In this document: positions 17,261 through 25,296 of the stretch, one piece after another | Numbering within the stretch: position 1 is the first letter of the stretch | Layout of the letters: each line of letters starts with the position of its first letter | Assembly: GCA_030535455.1 (NCBI GenBank) | Contig: JAUNJY010000027.1 | Span: 1-60,158, forward strand | DNA from: a bacterium | GTDB taxonomy: Bacteria; Bacillota; Clostridia; Lachnospirales; Lachnospiraceae | Direction: 5' to 3' | Length of the DNA: 60,158 bases | Notes under the pieces: model-generated | The model's input: only the letters and a program-made list of their open reading frames with translations | Told to the model about the DNA's origin: nothing | Databases searched by the model: none | Program-made: the position numbers and the translations under genes

Positions 17261-17644
17261 TCACCGCCTTAATGTTGTATTACATAAGCCAGTGGACATT
17301 AACTTACTATATGTTGCCTGGCTTATTGCTACACCGTTTCTTATTGCTACATTCCAGGTAGCTCCAAAGGACATTGAAACACCGTTAATGCTATAATTCT
17401 GTAGCACGTTCTGTATCATATCATCATTTGTATAATAGAAGTCTGCCAACTCAATAGTGCATTCTTTTATTATCTCTTGTTGATACTCTGTAAGATTATC
17501 GAATCCTTGTGCCACAATACGGTTGTAGGTAAGCAAGTCAATGTTTCGGCTTGCTTCCTTCAATCTACGTTCTAGCACATCATCCGGAATGCTATCATAT
17601 TCTGCTTTGTATTCAGTAAATTCTACATAGCCTTGATATGCCAT
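17261..17644 (-). CDS. Head-tail connector (head completion) protein
   Basis: 127 aa from ATG 17644, placed six bases after AGGCGGTG; a start three codons upstream (MYVM) is possible. Helical (SIPDDVLERRLKEASRNIDL, EYQQEIIKECTIELADFYYT), a typical adaptor that docks on the portal ring. First gene of the four-gene connector block. Confidence 0.7.
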   Translation of the reverse strand: MAYQGYVEFTEYKAEYDSIPDDVLERRLKEASRNIDLLTYNRIVAQGFDNLTEYQQEIIKECTIELADFYYTNDDMIQNVLQNYSINGVSMSFGATWNVAIRNGVAISQATYSKLMSTGLCNTTLRR

Positions 17645-17656
17645 AACATACACCGC

Positions 17657-17881
17657 CTATTCTTGATTTTCTTTAGGTTCTTGCTTCTTTCGTGCCTTAG
17701 ATGCTTTTAATGCTTCTAATTCGTTGACAACGACCATGTAGTCTTCATATGGTACTGTTTTACCTTTACCATATGCAACTAGCTTCCCATCGTCTCCTAC
17801 AATGTCATAACCTTCGTCAATATAACGCTGCTTTTCAAGTTCTGTAATCGTGTATTCTTTATTCTGCTTAATTGCCTTCAT
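17657..17881 (-). CDS. Small phage head-region protein of unknown function
   Basis: 74 aa (MKAIKQNKEYTITELEKQRY), with a lysine-rich tail (KASKARKKQEPKENQE). Encoded between the capsid and connector genes. A capsid-associated or decoration role is possible from position only. Confidence 0.6.
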   Translation of the reverse strand: MKAIKQNKEYTITELEKQRYIDEGYDIVGDDGKLVAYGKGKTVPYEDYMVVVNELEALKASKARKKQEPKENQE

Positions 17882-17892
17882 GTTTTCACCAC

Positions 17893-18783
17893 CTATTCAG
17901 CATCTACATTCATAGCGCACCCTTCTAACTTCTTATCAAGCATGAATAAGTCACCAAAGTTTCTATTCTGGTATAAATATCCATCTGCTGTTCTAGAGTC
18001 TGTACCAGGTGTAAACAACTTGATATAGCTGTATTTATCACGGCACACTTGACAAGAAGGGTGAATTAAGATGAAGTTAATTTGTTTTGCAGAAGATGCT
18101 GGAGTGCAACCATTTGTAAAGTCATAAGCTGTTTTCATACGAGCTGATTGAACTGGTTTGATTTCTACATCATCTAAGCTGTGTACATTTCTGTTTACAC
18201 CATTTACACCGCCATTAACTGCCATTACTCTTTGAATATCTTCCGCTTGCTTTAAAAGCTTTTTAACCTTTGGAGTAACGACAAGTACACGGCCTTCCTC
18301 TGGCACACCGGCTTCATCCATGTATTCCATAAGATCATCAAAGATTGATAAGATGTTAGCAGTAGTTAATACCGTATTGTCGATTTTACCATTTAATCTT
18401 GTTAATTCAGCGTACAGTTTTGAGTATCTGTAACAGTCCTTTTCTGGAATAGCCTGTTCCGTCTCGAATGTGTTCTGGATATTTGCCACGGATAAAGTAA
18501 GATTTGTCTCGTCAATATCCATAGGGTCAACAAAGATTTCAATGTCACGGTCATGTGCTAGTTTCTTTGGTTCCCACCCATTTGTCATAGAACCAGCATT
18601 AAACCCAGCCGTTCTTGTGTGATCCTTATAACCTGTTACTGTCATATTAGGAAGTTTGATTGTTTGTGCATTAATGAATTGCACTTCTGGGTGTGATTTT
18701 GTAAGGAAGTCTGATGTTAATTCCTTCGCATACTTCTGTTGTAATAATTGCGTGAATTGCGTAGCGTATTCGTATACTGCCAT
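17893..18783 (-). CDS. Major capsid protein
   Basis: 296 aa. Motifs common to phage capsid proteins of Firmicutes: VQFINAQTIKLPNMTVTGYK, FNAGSMTNGWEPKKLAHDRD, FVDPMDIDETNLTLSVANI, and VYKQ-like C-terminal strands (INFILIHPSCQVCRDKYSYI). Follows the scaffold gene; HK97-fold expected. ATG preceded by GAAGGAA. Confidence 0.88.
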   Translation of the reverse strand: MAVYEYATQFTQLLQQKYAKELTSDFLTKSHPEVQFINAQTIKLPNMTVTGYKDHTRTAGFNAGSMTNGWEPKKLAHDRDIEIFVDPMDIDETNLTLSVANIQNTFETEQAIPEKDCYRYSKLYAELTRLNGKIDNTVLTTANILSIFDDLMEYMDEAGVPEEGRVLVVTPKVKKLLKQAEDIQRVMAVNGGVNGVNRNVHSLDDVEIKPVQSARMKTAYDFTNGCTPASSAKQINFILIHPSCQVCRDKYSYIKLFTPGTDSRTADGYLYQNRNFGDLFMLDKKLEGCAMNVDAE

Positions 18784-18802
18784 TTGTATTCCTTCTTTCT
18801 TC

Positions 18803-19414
18803 TTATAGTCCGAATGCTGCCTTTAAAGCATCGTCTGTAGTTTGTTGTTGTCCCTGGTTATTGTCTGCACCAATTTTAAAGCCGCCATTTCCTTGGTTAC
18901 TTGGTTTAAGTGCTGGGACATCTTCTAATACCTTATTAATAGCCTCTTTCACACTGTCTGTACTAATCTTACCGTCTTTATCCTTAACGTTGCTTAAATC
19001 AGCCATCTTCAATATGTAAGGTAAAGACTTCATATCAATCCCTAAAGAGACAGCTGTCTTAGTCGCTTCTAGTTCAACTTGTGCTTGTTCGGCTGCTGCT
19101 GTCGCTTGTGTTACTTGATCCTGCAACATGGTATTATTCGTTTGTTGTTGTTGCTGCTGTTGCTGCTTGCTATTCTTGAAATCTTCCATAGCTTGCTTAG
19201 CTTCCTCCTCAGATAAACCTTGTTGTTGGAAGTAAGACTTTAATACTGCATTTTCTTTCTTTTGCGTAGCCGTGTCTAACATTGACTGGATTTTTCCATA
19301 GTCAATATTGCCTTGACTTGCGTTCCCTTCGCTTCCAGGCTCTGTGCCTGCGCCAGGTTCCACAGGCTCTGCAAAGAATTGTAATTTCAAAGGGATAAAT
19401 AACTTCTTTTTCAT
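18803..19414 (-). CDS. Capsid scaffolding protein
   Basis: 203 aa. N-terminus MKKKLFIPLKLQFFAEP is typical of phage scaffold/GP20-type proteins. It has a helical glutamine-rich middle (an eight-glutamine run encoded by mixed CAA/CAG) and a C-terminus (GFKIGADNN...ALKAAFGL) likely to bind the capsid protein. Immediately upstream of the capsid gene. Confidence 0.85.
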   Translation of the reverse strand: MKKKLFIPLKLQFFAEPVEPGAGTEPGSEGNASQGNIDYGKIQSMLDTATQKKENAVLKSYFQQQGLSEEEAKQAMEDFKNSKQQQQQQQQTNNTMLQDQVTQATAAAEQAQVELEATKTAVSLGIDMKSLPYILKMADLSNVKDKDGKISTDSVKEAINKVLEDVPALKPSNQGNGGFKIGADNNQGQQQTTDDALKAAFGL

Positions 19415-19476
19415 ACTGTATCTTCCTTTCCGTATAAGTTCGTCAACTATCCGTGTATAATGCCCACGTTGGCAAA

Positions 19477-19516
19477 AGAGTGTATGGGAGTCGAACCCAC
19501 CCTACCCGGTCACTCT
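19477..19516 (-). ncRNA. tRNA-like mini-element 1 (acceptor-like stem plus T arm)
   Basis: 40 nt. AGAGTG pairs with CACTCT as an acceptor-like stem, and the inside holds a canonical T arm (TGGG-TTCGACT-CCCA). D arm and anticodon arm are absent. It may be a deletion remnant of a tRNA gene or a deliberate minihelix RNA. It lies just upstream of the scaffold gene. Confidence 0.5.
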
Positions 19517-19554
19517 AATAAAAGGAGGTTTTAATATGTAATATTCTTACGAAG

Positions 19555-19613
19555 CACATGTGCCGGAATTGAACCAGCATTATACCTTCCGCGGAGATAT
19601 AAACCTTCATGTG
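19555..19613 (-). ncRNA. tRNA-like mini-element 2 (no D arm)
   Basis: 59 nt. CACATG pairs with CATGTG, the T arm is GCTGG-TTCAATT-CCGGC, and an anticodon-like hairpin TATCT-CCGCGGA-AGGTA is present; the D arm is missing and the loop lacks the usual U33. Read as an anticodon the loop would give GCG (Arg), but a working tRNA is doubtful. Confidence 0.45.
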
Positions 19614-19627
19614 TATTTTATTATTCA

Positions 19628-19671
19628 ATGCCATGTTCTTACGGGATTTGCGTTAATCCTAGGCATGGCAT
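19628..19671 (-). ncRNA. Structured element 3 with acceptor-like closing stem
   Basis: 44 nt closed by ATGCCATG/CATGGCAT, with an inner hairpin GGATT-AACGCA-AATCC. It lacks a TTC loop, so its tRNA origin is less clear than for its neighbours, but size and layout are alike. Confidence 0.35.
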
Positions 19672-19692
19672 GAAAAGACCTCTTCGGTCAAG

Positions 19693-19765
19693 TTGCCCTA
19701 AAGGGAGTCGAACCCTTGACACATGGCTTATAAGGCCACCGCTCTAACCACTGAGCTATAGGACA
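19693..19765 (-). tRNA. tRNA-Ile, anticodon UAU (phage-encoded)
   Basis: 73 nt with a full cloverleaf: acceptor TGTCCTA/TAGGGCA (first pair U1-A72), D arm GCTC/GAGC, anticodon arm GTGGC-CTTATAA-GCCAT (anticodon TAT), 5-nt variable loop, T arm AAGGG-TTCGACT-CCCTT, discriminator A. CCA is not encoded. It decodes AUA directly; most bacteria use a CAU tRNA with lysidine for that codon. Carriage by an AT-rich phage, placed in the late region, suggests help with AUA codons during late expression. Confidence 0.9.
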
Positions 19766-19794
19766 TAAGCGCCACTCCTTTCTCGGTAAAGAAC

Positions 19795-19891
19795 CATAGC
19801 AGCGCATGTATTAAAAAAGCAGCTAGCACAACCTACTAGGAACCACACTCCATAATTCCTTCATTCAGTTTTATATTTATTAGCTGCTATG
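19795..19891 (-). ncRNA. Structured non-coding stretch closed by GCTGCTATG repeats
   Basis: CATAGCAGC and GCTGCTATG close a 97-nt region. Alternatively GCAGCTA pairs with TAGCTGC, which is followed by TTTTTT, giving a terminator-like end. An inner hairpin AGGAA/TTCCT is present. No coding frame and no T arm. The rest of 19892-20030 has one clear hairpin (TACACG/CGTGTA) and no gene. Confidence 0.35.
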
Positions 19892-20030
19892 AAGCCTTTC
19901 TATTCTGCTCGCAAAGAGCTGTGTTTAAGGGAAAAATCTTTTTGTGTCACACTTACTACACGTATCTTCGTGTATTGATGTAATACGCCAGTCGTGCCTA
20001 CAAAACACACGTTTAAATATTTTTATAATT

Positions 20031-20297
20031 TTATTTAACACAAAAATTCTCCCACTTCTTATAAGCATCAAAATATGTTTCCTGCTTGTCTCCATTGTGA
20101 GTGATTTCGTAGTACATACCGTCCGAAACAGTCGTACTAACTAACGCTTTGTTATTCTGTAATGCTTTGCAGCTCCATACTACAAATACATCATCTTCCG
20201 TAATTTTCTTTTTGTCTGTCACATCTGCATGTTCATTGAAATATTTCACTACAATTTCTTTACATAGCTTTATAAACTTATCTCCTGGCATCTTCAT
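20031..20297 (-). CDS. DUF6275-like phage protein
   Basis: 88 aa: MKMPGDKFIKLCKEIVVKYF, then ITEDDVFVVWSCKALQNNKA and SDGMYYEITHNGDKQETYFD. I recall this pattern (VWSCKxLQNxKAL, DGMYYExTxNGDK) as the DUF6275 family of phage proteins, function unknown. Preceded by AGGAGGAATGAAG and the stop of the 51-aa gene. Confidence 0.75.
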   Translation of the reverse strand: MKMPGDKFIKLCKEIVVKYFNEHADVTDKKKITEDDVFVVWSCKALQNNKALVSTTVSDGMYYEITHNGDKQETYFDAYKKWENFCVK

Positions 20298-20302
20298 TCC
20301 TC

Positions 20303-20458
20303 CTATATTTCATACATTTTCCTGCCACATTCATTGCAATATCCAAGTGTTCTAATAGTTCTTCGATGATTGTCTTTGTACCATACATGTCTTACTTTTC
20401 CGTCACACTTGCAAGTAGGTCTTTTAAATATTTGCTTAATTCTTTTTAAAATCCCCAT
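20303..20458 (-). CDS. Small zinc-ribbon phage protein
   Basis: 51 aa (MGILKRIKQIFKRPTCKCDG ... GYCNECGRKMYEI). Cys pairs CKC and CNEC can bind zinc. Start ATG 20458 with GGGAGG upstream. First gene after the double terminator at 20487-20598, directly before the DUF6275-like gene. Function unknown. Confidence 0.7.
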   Translation of the reverse strand: MGILKRIKQIFKRPTCKCDGKVRHVWYKDNHRRTIRTLGYCNECGRKMYEI

Positions 20459-20486
20459 CTTATTCCTCCCTTTTACGCAACAAAAA

Positions 20487-20508
20487 AGGCACCCACGAAT
20501 GAGTACCT
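20487..20508. terminator. Strong UUCG-loop terminator upstream of the capsid-tail operon
   Basis: Minus strand: AGGTACTCA-TTCG-TGGGTGCCT followed by TTTTTT; the plus strand also carries a seven-T run. Nine pairs including wobbles on a stable UUCG loop. Stops transcription coming from the packaging genes. Confidence 0.85.
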
Positions 20509-20561
20509 CTTTTTTTCATACTACTATTTTACTACATTGTTTGCGGACAAAAAGGACATAA

Positions 20562-20598
20562 AAATACCACCTAATCATTTTACTGATTGGTGGTATTT
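20562..20598 (-). terminator. Terminator after the DUF4926-like gene
   Basis: AAATACCACC-AATCA pairs with TGATT-GGTGGTATTT (one bulge), followed by a T-run on the minus strand. It overlaps the stop codon of the 53-aa gene and stands in tandem with the UUCG terminator. Between them (20509-20561) I see no gene, only a poor promoter-like TTGTCC. Confidence 0.8.
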
Positions 20599-20758
20599 AC
20601 ATTATACACTCTATATCCTCTTGTTTTATTGTTTCTGTATCTACTGATCCATCTTCTCTATCAATATCAGCCTCATAAGCAACTCCTTGTTCGTATACCT
20701 CAACTATATACGCTGTTTCACCAGTCTTAAGTTTCACTTTATCAAATAAAGAAATCAT
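20597..20758 (-). CDS. DUF4926-like small protein, possible immunity partner
   Basis: 53 aa: MISLFDKVKLKTGETAYIVE, then VYEQGVAYEADIDREDGSVD, ending IKQEDIECIM. The FDxVKLK..G..g.IVE.y..G.AY.vdi pattern is that of the DUF4926 family. The start overlaps the minor capsid stop as ATGA, so the two are translationally coupled. DUF4926 genes are, as I recall, commonly found next to DUF6883 genes, and the preceding capsid protein ends in a DUF6883-like domain. An immunity or binding-partner role is inferred. Acidic throughout. Confidence 0.65.
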   Translation of the reverse strand: MISLFDKVKLKTGETAYIVEVYEQGVAYEADIDREDGSVDTETIKQEDIECIM

Positions 20759-22194
20759 TTTTTCACCTTCTTATCAATATGAGCGGTTGTAAGCCGCATT
20801 TCATTTTTTTGTTTATCATCTATCCATGCTGTTAATACACTCGCTTTTTTTCCATTTGGTCCAGTCAATTCCATAACAACTTGATACCTATCGCCGTAAC
20901 CAGTATTATCTTTTTTTACTGCCTCGAATTTTGTTATGTTATTCTTTATATTCTGAATAAGATCATTTGCATTACTTAAATCATATCCTAGCGCTTCTTT
21001 AAAAGCCCTAGCCTTATTTTTATCTTTCTCTGGATTGAGCGCATATTGTGTAAATTTAGCTTCTGGTATATTTATTCTATCTGTATTTGGTAATGCATTA
21101 ATTATATCAGAACTTCCAGAATTTTCAATAGCATTTAACTGCTTAGCCCATACTTTCTCTTTTCCCTTATATTGCTTCTTATTATCTTCGTCTAAAGAGT
21201 ATTCTGACAGCCTATTGTATTTCTCTACTTGCCTTTTTCTGTATTGCTGTTTAGCTTGCTCGTTGTACCTATCAACCATTTCTTGGCTTTCCTTCTTTGT
21301 CACTTCATCAACCGTTGTAATGCCTTCAAAGTATGTTGTATGGCTATCTTTGCATCTAGGGTGATATAACCCAGCTTCTATTGCGCTACTCATTAACATG
21401 TAATGGCCATCTTTACTACTTCCAGCAGACCACACATCGTCTATCATAATCTTACCTACAAATGGCTTGCATAAAGGGCAAGGATTACCGCGCTTATTCA
21501 TTATAACCAAGTGTTCCCCCCACTCCATACGCTTCTCGCCTTCACCAGTAAGATAAGCTCTCTTAGTTGCTGTCTTAAGGCACATTTCCGAATAATCTTT
21601 CATGGTATGCCTTGCCCCATTAGAATACTCTATACAATTAATTCCTTTAGAAAGAAAGTCCTTTGTAGCCATATCAACCGCTTTCTCATAAGTCCCGGCT
21701 CCTGTATTCGCATATACCTGAGCATTGAATATTATCTTTCTGTATTGGTCATTAGCTTGACGAAGCATTGCAATTTCTGCTTTCTTAAAGTCTTTCTTTG
21801 TGGCATTAACAAGCGCATCTAGTTCTCTCGTATTAAGGTTAAAGAATTCCGCATACGTTCCTCTGGCTATCTTCTCCGCCTTATGTCCGTTCTTGATAGC
21901 TTTTAAAAGGGCAACTTCCTGCGAAGTATTGCCCTCCTTTCTTGCTATCTCTATCAGAGTATCAATCTTGTTATTGATGTCTATAAACTGGTCTCCGAAC
22001 TTCTTAGTATTCTCTCTCCTATATACATCTAAAGCATGTAGCTGCTTCACTTGCCATTGTTCCCAAAGAAAGCCCTCATCATCTTCCCAGGCTCTATGGT
22101 GCTTTAAGTTCCGGATCATACTTTTTATAAGTTCATCTTCTACAGAAGCAAACGCTTTTTGAATATCGTATATCTCATTTTCGTATTTTGGCAT
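20755..22194 (-). CDS. Phage minor capsid protein (Phage_min_cap2) with C-terminal DUF6883-like domain
   Basis: 479 aa. Residues 1-300 are a minor head protein of the SPP1 gp7/Mu F type (ARGTYAEFFNLNTRELDALV, CIEYSNGARHTMKDYSEMCL, CPLCKPFVGKI, GLYHPRCKDSHTTYF). After a charged helical linker, residues about 376-479 resemble DUF6883 (AKFTQYALNPEKDKNKARAF, ALGY, YGDRYQVVMELTGPNGKKAS, TAWI, MRLTTAHI). Such C-terminal tails on capsid-associated phage proteins can be effector domains carried in with the DNA. The adjoining DUF4926-like gene supports a toxin/immunity reading, unproven. Confidence 0.82.
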   Translation of the reverse strand: MPKYENEIYDIQKAFASVEDELIKSMIRNLKHHRAWEDDEGFLWEQWQVKQLHALDVYRRENTKKFGDQFIDINNKIDTLIEIARKEGNTSQEVALLKAIKNGHKAEKIARGTYAEFFNLNTRELDALVNATKKDFKKAEIAMLRQANDQYRKIIFNAQVYANTGAGTYEKAVDMATKDFLSKGINCIEYSNGARHTMKDYSEMCLKTATKRAYLTGEGEKRMEWGEHLVIMNKRGNPCPLCKPFVGKIMIDDVWSAGSSKDGHYMLMSSAIEAGLYHPRCKDSHTTYFEGITTVDEVTKKESQEMVDRYNEQAKQQYRKRQVEKYNRLSEYSLDEDNKKQYKGKEKVWAKQLNAIENSGSSDIINALPNTDRINIPEAKFTQYALNPEKDKNKARAFKEALGYDLSNANDLIQNIKNNITKFEAVKKDNTGYGDRYQVVMELTGPNGKKASVLTAWIDDKQKNEMRLTTAHIDKKVKK

Positions 22195-22202
22195 CTAACC
22201 AC

Positions 22203-23687
22203 CTACTCAATCTGTGGAATATCAGCAATAGTAAGTTCTTCTACTTCTGCTATCCCTTGTTCTGCCTTCAATCGTCTTACCTCTTCTGCTTTCCACTCTT
22301 CATCTCTGGTATCTCCATACATTTCCTCTACACTCGCTTCGATAGACATTACACCGCCTGTCTTTGCTGCAACCACTGTAGTAATTACCGCATCGAATGA
22401 AGGACTGTTATATTCTCCGAAAGGAACGTCAATCTCTATGTTCTCTACTTTTGGGCTTCTTTTCTCCATAAATGCTAGCATAGTTTCGTTTGCCTTCATG
22501 GTACAGTCTACCGTCTTTTCGATAACACCTGGTAATGCATCAAGAATATTGGCTCTTGTGTATAGTGTCACCTTCTCACGTTCAATTTGTGCTGTGGCCG
22601 TATCGTCTTTCATCTTGTTTCCATCAATACCTAATGTCGAAGGACTGATAATTCCCTGTAAGCATAAGTCTAATGCTGTCACATAGGTAGACAAATAACT
22701 TTCGTGTGGTATTTCCCCTTGTTCTAACTCAATCTTATTATTTAATCCCTCTGCAAGTGGTGCATCTGTCTTTATATATCTATGATCAAATGAGTTAGGT
22801 GCTAATACTTCCCCTGTAATTGGACTTCTAGGCAACATATTCTCCGGAATGTATTCCTTTGTCCTATTCGCTCTTAAAGCATCAATCCATTGTGACCACG
22901 CTTCGTCTAATGCATCGAAGTTATCCGTCTTAGTATCAAAAATTGACTTACCTCTGCCTTCCCACTTGCTGCTCTTGTGGAACATCATAGGAACTGCCAT
23001 CATAAAGTTATCGTCCCATGTTACATCTACCAGGCCTTTGGTTGCCTCAATACTGTCTAAGCTACACTCGCTACCGTTCTTTGTTAGATTGTACTTGATA
23101 TATCCATAACCGTATGTTTCTTGTAAGATATATTCCTGGTCCTTAACGATATATGATGTCTTAAATACCACTTCACACACTCTTCCTCGTCTGTAATGTA
23201 TATCAATCTTGTCCCCTGCGTAAAACTCGATAATAGGTAAATCAGATAACATAGGGTCGAAACTAACCTTAAATGCACCGTCACCTATGTATAACGTTTC
23301 TGTGACAGCTTTCTTCACAAGATCATCAAAGTTATTTTCCTTTGCAATCTTATCCCATTCTTCCTGTTTACTCTTCAGTTCTATTTTACCCATATCTGAA
23401 ACTACGATATTAGCCATTGCGTCTACAATATCCCCAGGCAATCCAACATGTATCTTTCTAATCTCCATTCCTGGTGTAGATTTTGCTCCCCAGAAGCTTG
23501 TCTCATTTCCTGGTATCTGCGAGTATAGCTGTGACAGTTCTTTTCCGTCACCTCGATACCATAATCTGTTTTTAATCGCATTGCTTTCAAAGTCTAGTGT
23601 TTCTTGTATAGCAATCATACTTGCTTGTGCCGGCATAACTCTCAGCCAACTTCTAATACCGCTCTTTATTGCGTCCATTATCCTCAT
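22203..23687 (-). CDS. Portal protein (SPP1 gp6-like)
   Basis: 494 aa. WLRVMPAQASMIAIQETLDF, FWGAKSTPGMEIRKIHVGLP and SLPEISQ-like helical crown segments; GIISPSTLGIDGNKMKDDTA TAQIER is the portal clip/wing signature. Twelve copies form the DNA entry channel at one capsid vertex. Encoded between the large terminase and the minor capsid gene, with short spacers. Confidence 0.88.
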   Translation of the reverse strand: MRIMDAIKSGIRSWLRVMPAQASMIAIQETLDFESNAIKNRLWYRGDGKELSQLYSQIPGNETSFWGAKSTPGMEIRKIHVGLPGDIVDAMANIVVSDMGKIELKSKQEEWDKIAKENNFDDLVKKAVTETLYIGDGAFKVSFDPMLSDLPIIEFYAGDKIDIHYRRGRVCEVVFKTSYIVKDQEYILQETYGYGYIKYNLTKNGSECSLDSIEATKGLVDVTWDDNFMMAVPMMFHKSSKWEGRGKSIFDTKTDNFDALDEAWSQWIDALRANRTKEYIPENMLPRSPITGEVLAPNSFDHRYIKTDAPLAEGLNNKIELEQGEIPHESYLSTYVTALDLCLQGIISPSTLGIDGNKMKDDTATAQIEREKVTLYTRANILDALPGVIEKTVDCTMKANETMLAFMEKRSPKVENIEIDVPFGEYNSPSFDAVITTVVAAKTGGVMSIEASVEEMYGDTRDEEWKAEEVRRLKAEQGIAEVEELTIADIPQIE

Positions 23688-23693
23688 TTACTC

Positions 23694-25073
23694 TTATCCT
23701 TTCTTAGTTCCTATCTTATCTCTGTAAGGTATCCAGGAATATTGACCTGCATTAACACAATGGTCATTTCTATCCTCCGGCGTGTTGTCCTTCTTTTCGT
23801 CCCAGGAATACACTTCATATTCTTGTATCGTATTAGTACAATGCTCCAGTACATAGAAACATGGCTCCTTACCGTATTCATCATCATACGATAACCAACC
23901 AAGCTGTAAATTGATACGGTCAATTATCATAACCTTCTTGTGTGCATTGTTGAATATATATTGACACTCTGGGTGTTCACGTTTATACTTCGCTAATTCA
24001 GTAAGTGTGGCTTGATCCGCACTATCTACGAATACTTGTCTAGCAAATCCCCATTCTTTACGGTTCCTTTCCAGGAAGTCAATATAATTCACTACTGTAT
24101 CAGAAGGGGCTATCGGTGTTTCGATATCTCTATTGTTGTATACCTTCTCGTCTAGCTGCACACACTTTCCTTTATTCGTAATACCATGGAATACCATCGA
24201 GATAGTATCCGGTGAATTACTAGAGTATGCTGTATCCATGCCAGACGTAAAATACTCGAAGTATTCTTCCTGGTTCCTGCTCTTCTTAATGAACTGCTTC
24301 GCCCACTCTTTAGAACGAACGTGTCTCTTCCTGCTAAAGTTAACGAATACAAGCCCTGTTGCTCTACCTCTAAGGCCTAGCACTTTATTCTTGTATATCT
24401 TGGTTCCTTTTGGATAACTTAACTTCTTCTCTATAATCTGCTCCGGAGACATCGAGATATTATCCTCAAACGAGAAGAACCAATAATCCCAATTCATTTG
24501 TGCTTCACACTTCTCCAGATAGTCCATAATCTCGTTTGGTACGTCTCTAGCATATTTACTTAATGGCCTGGACCTATTAACATATTCATCATATACCGGT
24601 AAACTAGGATCATCTGGATTAAGCGTACCAACGAAATACTTAGAACGCCCGAATATCTCTCGAATAAAATCCATATCAGCGGTGTTGCATTCATCTACCC
24701 ATACACAACCGAATTGCGAACCCAGGGCATTCTTCCACTTATCTTTGTTGTCATATCCCAGGACATAGATTATCTTGGTGCCGTTATCCGTAAATAACTT
24801 GATATGTGGTAACTTGTTATCCTTGTCACCATTACCGCAATACTGCAAGTTAGGGAATATCTGCATAAGTCCGAAGTCGCTATTGATAATATTCTTTTCA
24901 GCAACACCTGTTGTCTTTGCAGCAATAACATGTAACGTCATATCGGACTCGGCTACATTCATAATGAACTTTACTCCGACTGTCGTTGTCTTGCCGGCGG
25001 CTGTCGTGCCTTCCAGGAACTCGGCTCTTGCTTCGCTATCTATGTAGTCCCAATACTTATCACTTAGTAGCAT
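23694..25073 (-). CDS. terL: Terminase large subunit
   Basis: 459 aa. Walker A EGTTAAGKTTTVGVKF near residue 20-35, Walker B FGCVWVDECNTAD near 125, and RNase H-like nuclease acidic residues in GMDTAYSSNSPDT, VFVDSADQA and DRNDHCVNAGQY. Pumps and cuts DNA at the portal. Start ATG at 25073. Packaging type (cos or pac) cannot be told from this. Confidence 0.92.
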   Translation of the reverse strand: MLLSDKYWDYIDSEARAEFLEGTTAAGKTTTVGVKFIMNVAESDMTLHVIAAKTTGVAEKNIINSDFGLMQIFPNLQYCGNGDKDNKLPHIKLFTDNGTKIIYVLGYDNKDKWKNALGSQFGCVWVDECNTADMDFIREIFGRSKYFVGTLNPDDPSLPVYDEYVNRSRPLSKYARDVPNEIMDYLEKCEAQMNWDYWFFSFEDNISMSPEQIIEKKLSYPKGTKIYKNKVLGLRGRATGLVFVNFSRKRHVRSKEWAKQFIKKSRNQEEYFEYFTSGMDTAYSSNSPDTISMVFHGITNKGKCVQLDEKVYNNRDIETPIAPSDTVVNYIDFLERNRKEWGFARQVFVDSADQATLTELAKYKREHPECQYIFNNAHKKVMIIDRINLQLGWLSYDDEYGKEPCFYVLEHCTNTIQEYEVYSWDEKKDNTPEDRNDHCVNAGQYSWIPYRDKIGTKKG

Positions 25074-25085
25074 CTTTTCACCTAC

Positions 25086-25283
25086 TTACAATCTTTTCCC
25101 ACATAACGGGCAGTATTTTGGTGTTGTTTTTTGATATGCAAGTTCAGAAACTCTACCACCACTTTTGTGTGTCTCTTTTACCATTCTTATTTTGATTTCA
25201 TAATATATGTCATTGTCGTTGCTCTTTGTATATTTCAACTCTTTGTAATCTTCGCAAAATTCGCACTCTTTTTTTCTTAACAT
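25086..25283 (-). CDS. Small zinc-binding phage protein
   Basis: 65 aa from ATG 25283 (AGGAGAAG upstream; the longer frame to 25310 lacks a site). Zinc-ribbon cysteines CEFC near the start and CPLCGKRL at the end. It precedes terL. Function unknown. Confidence 0.65.
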   Translation of the reverse strand: MLRKKECEFCEDYKELKYTKSNDNDIYYEIKIRMVKETHKSGGRVSELAYQKTTPKYCPLCGKRL

Positions 25284-25296
25284 ATATCCACTTCTC

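Noticed and set aside
19138-19168. CAA/CAG-type triplet repeat (TTGTTGCTGCTG...) as a microsatellite or CRISPR-like repeat
   Set aside because: It simply encodes the glutamine run of the scaffold protein with mixed codons. No CRISPR array (regular repeats with unique spacers) is seen anywhere in the window.
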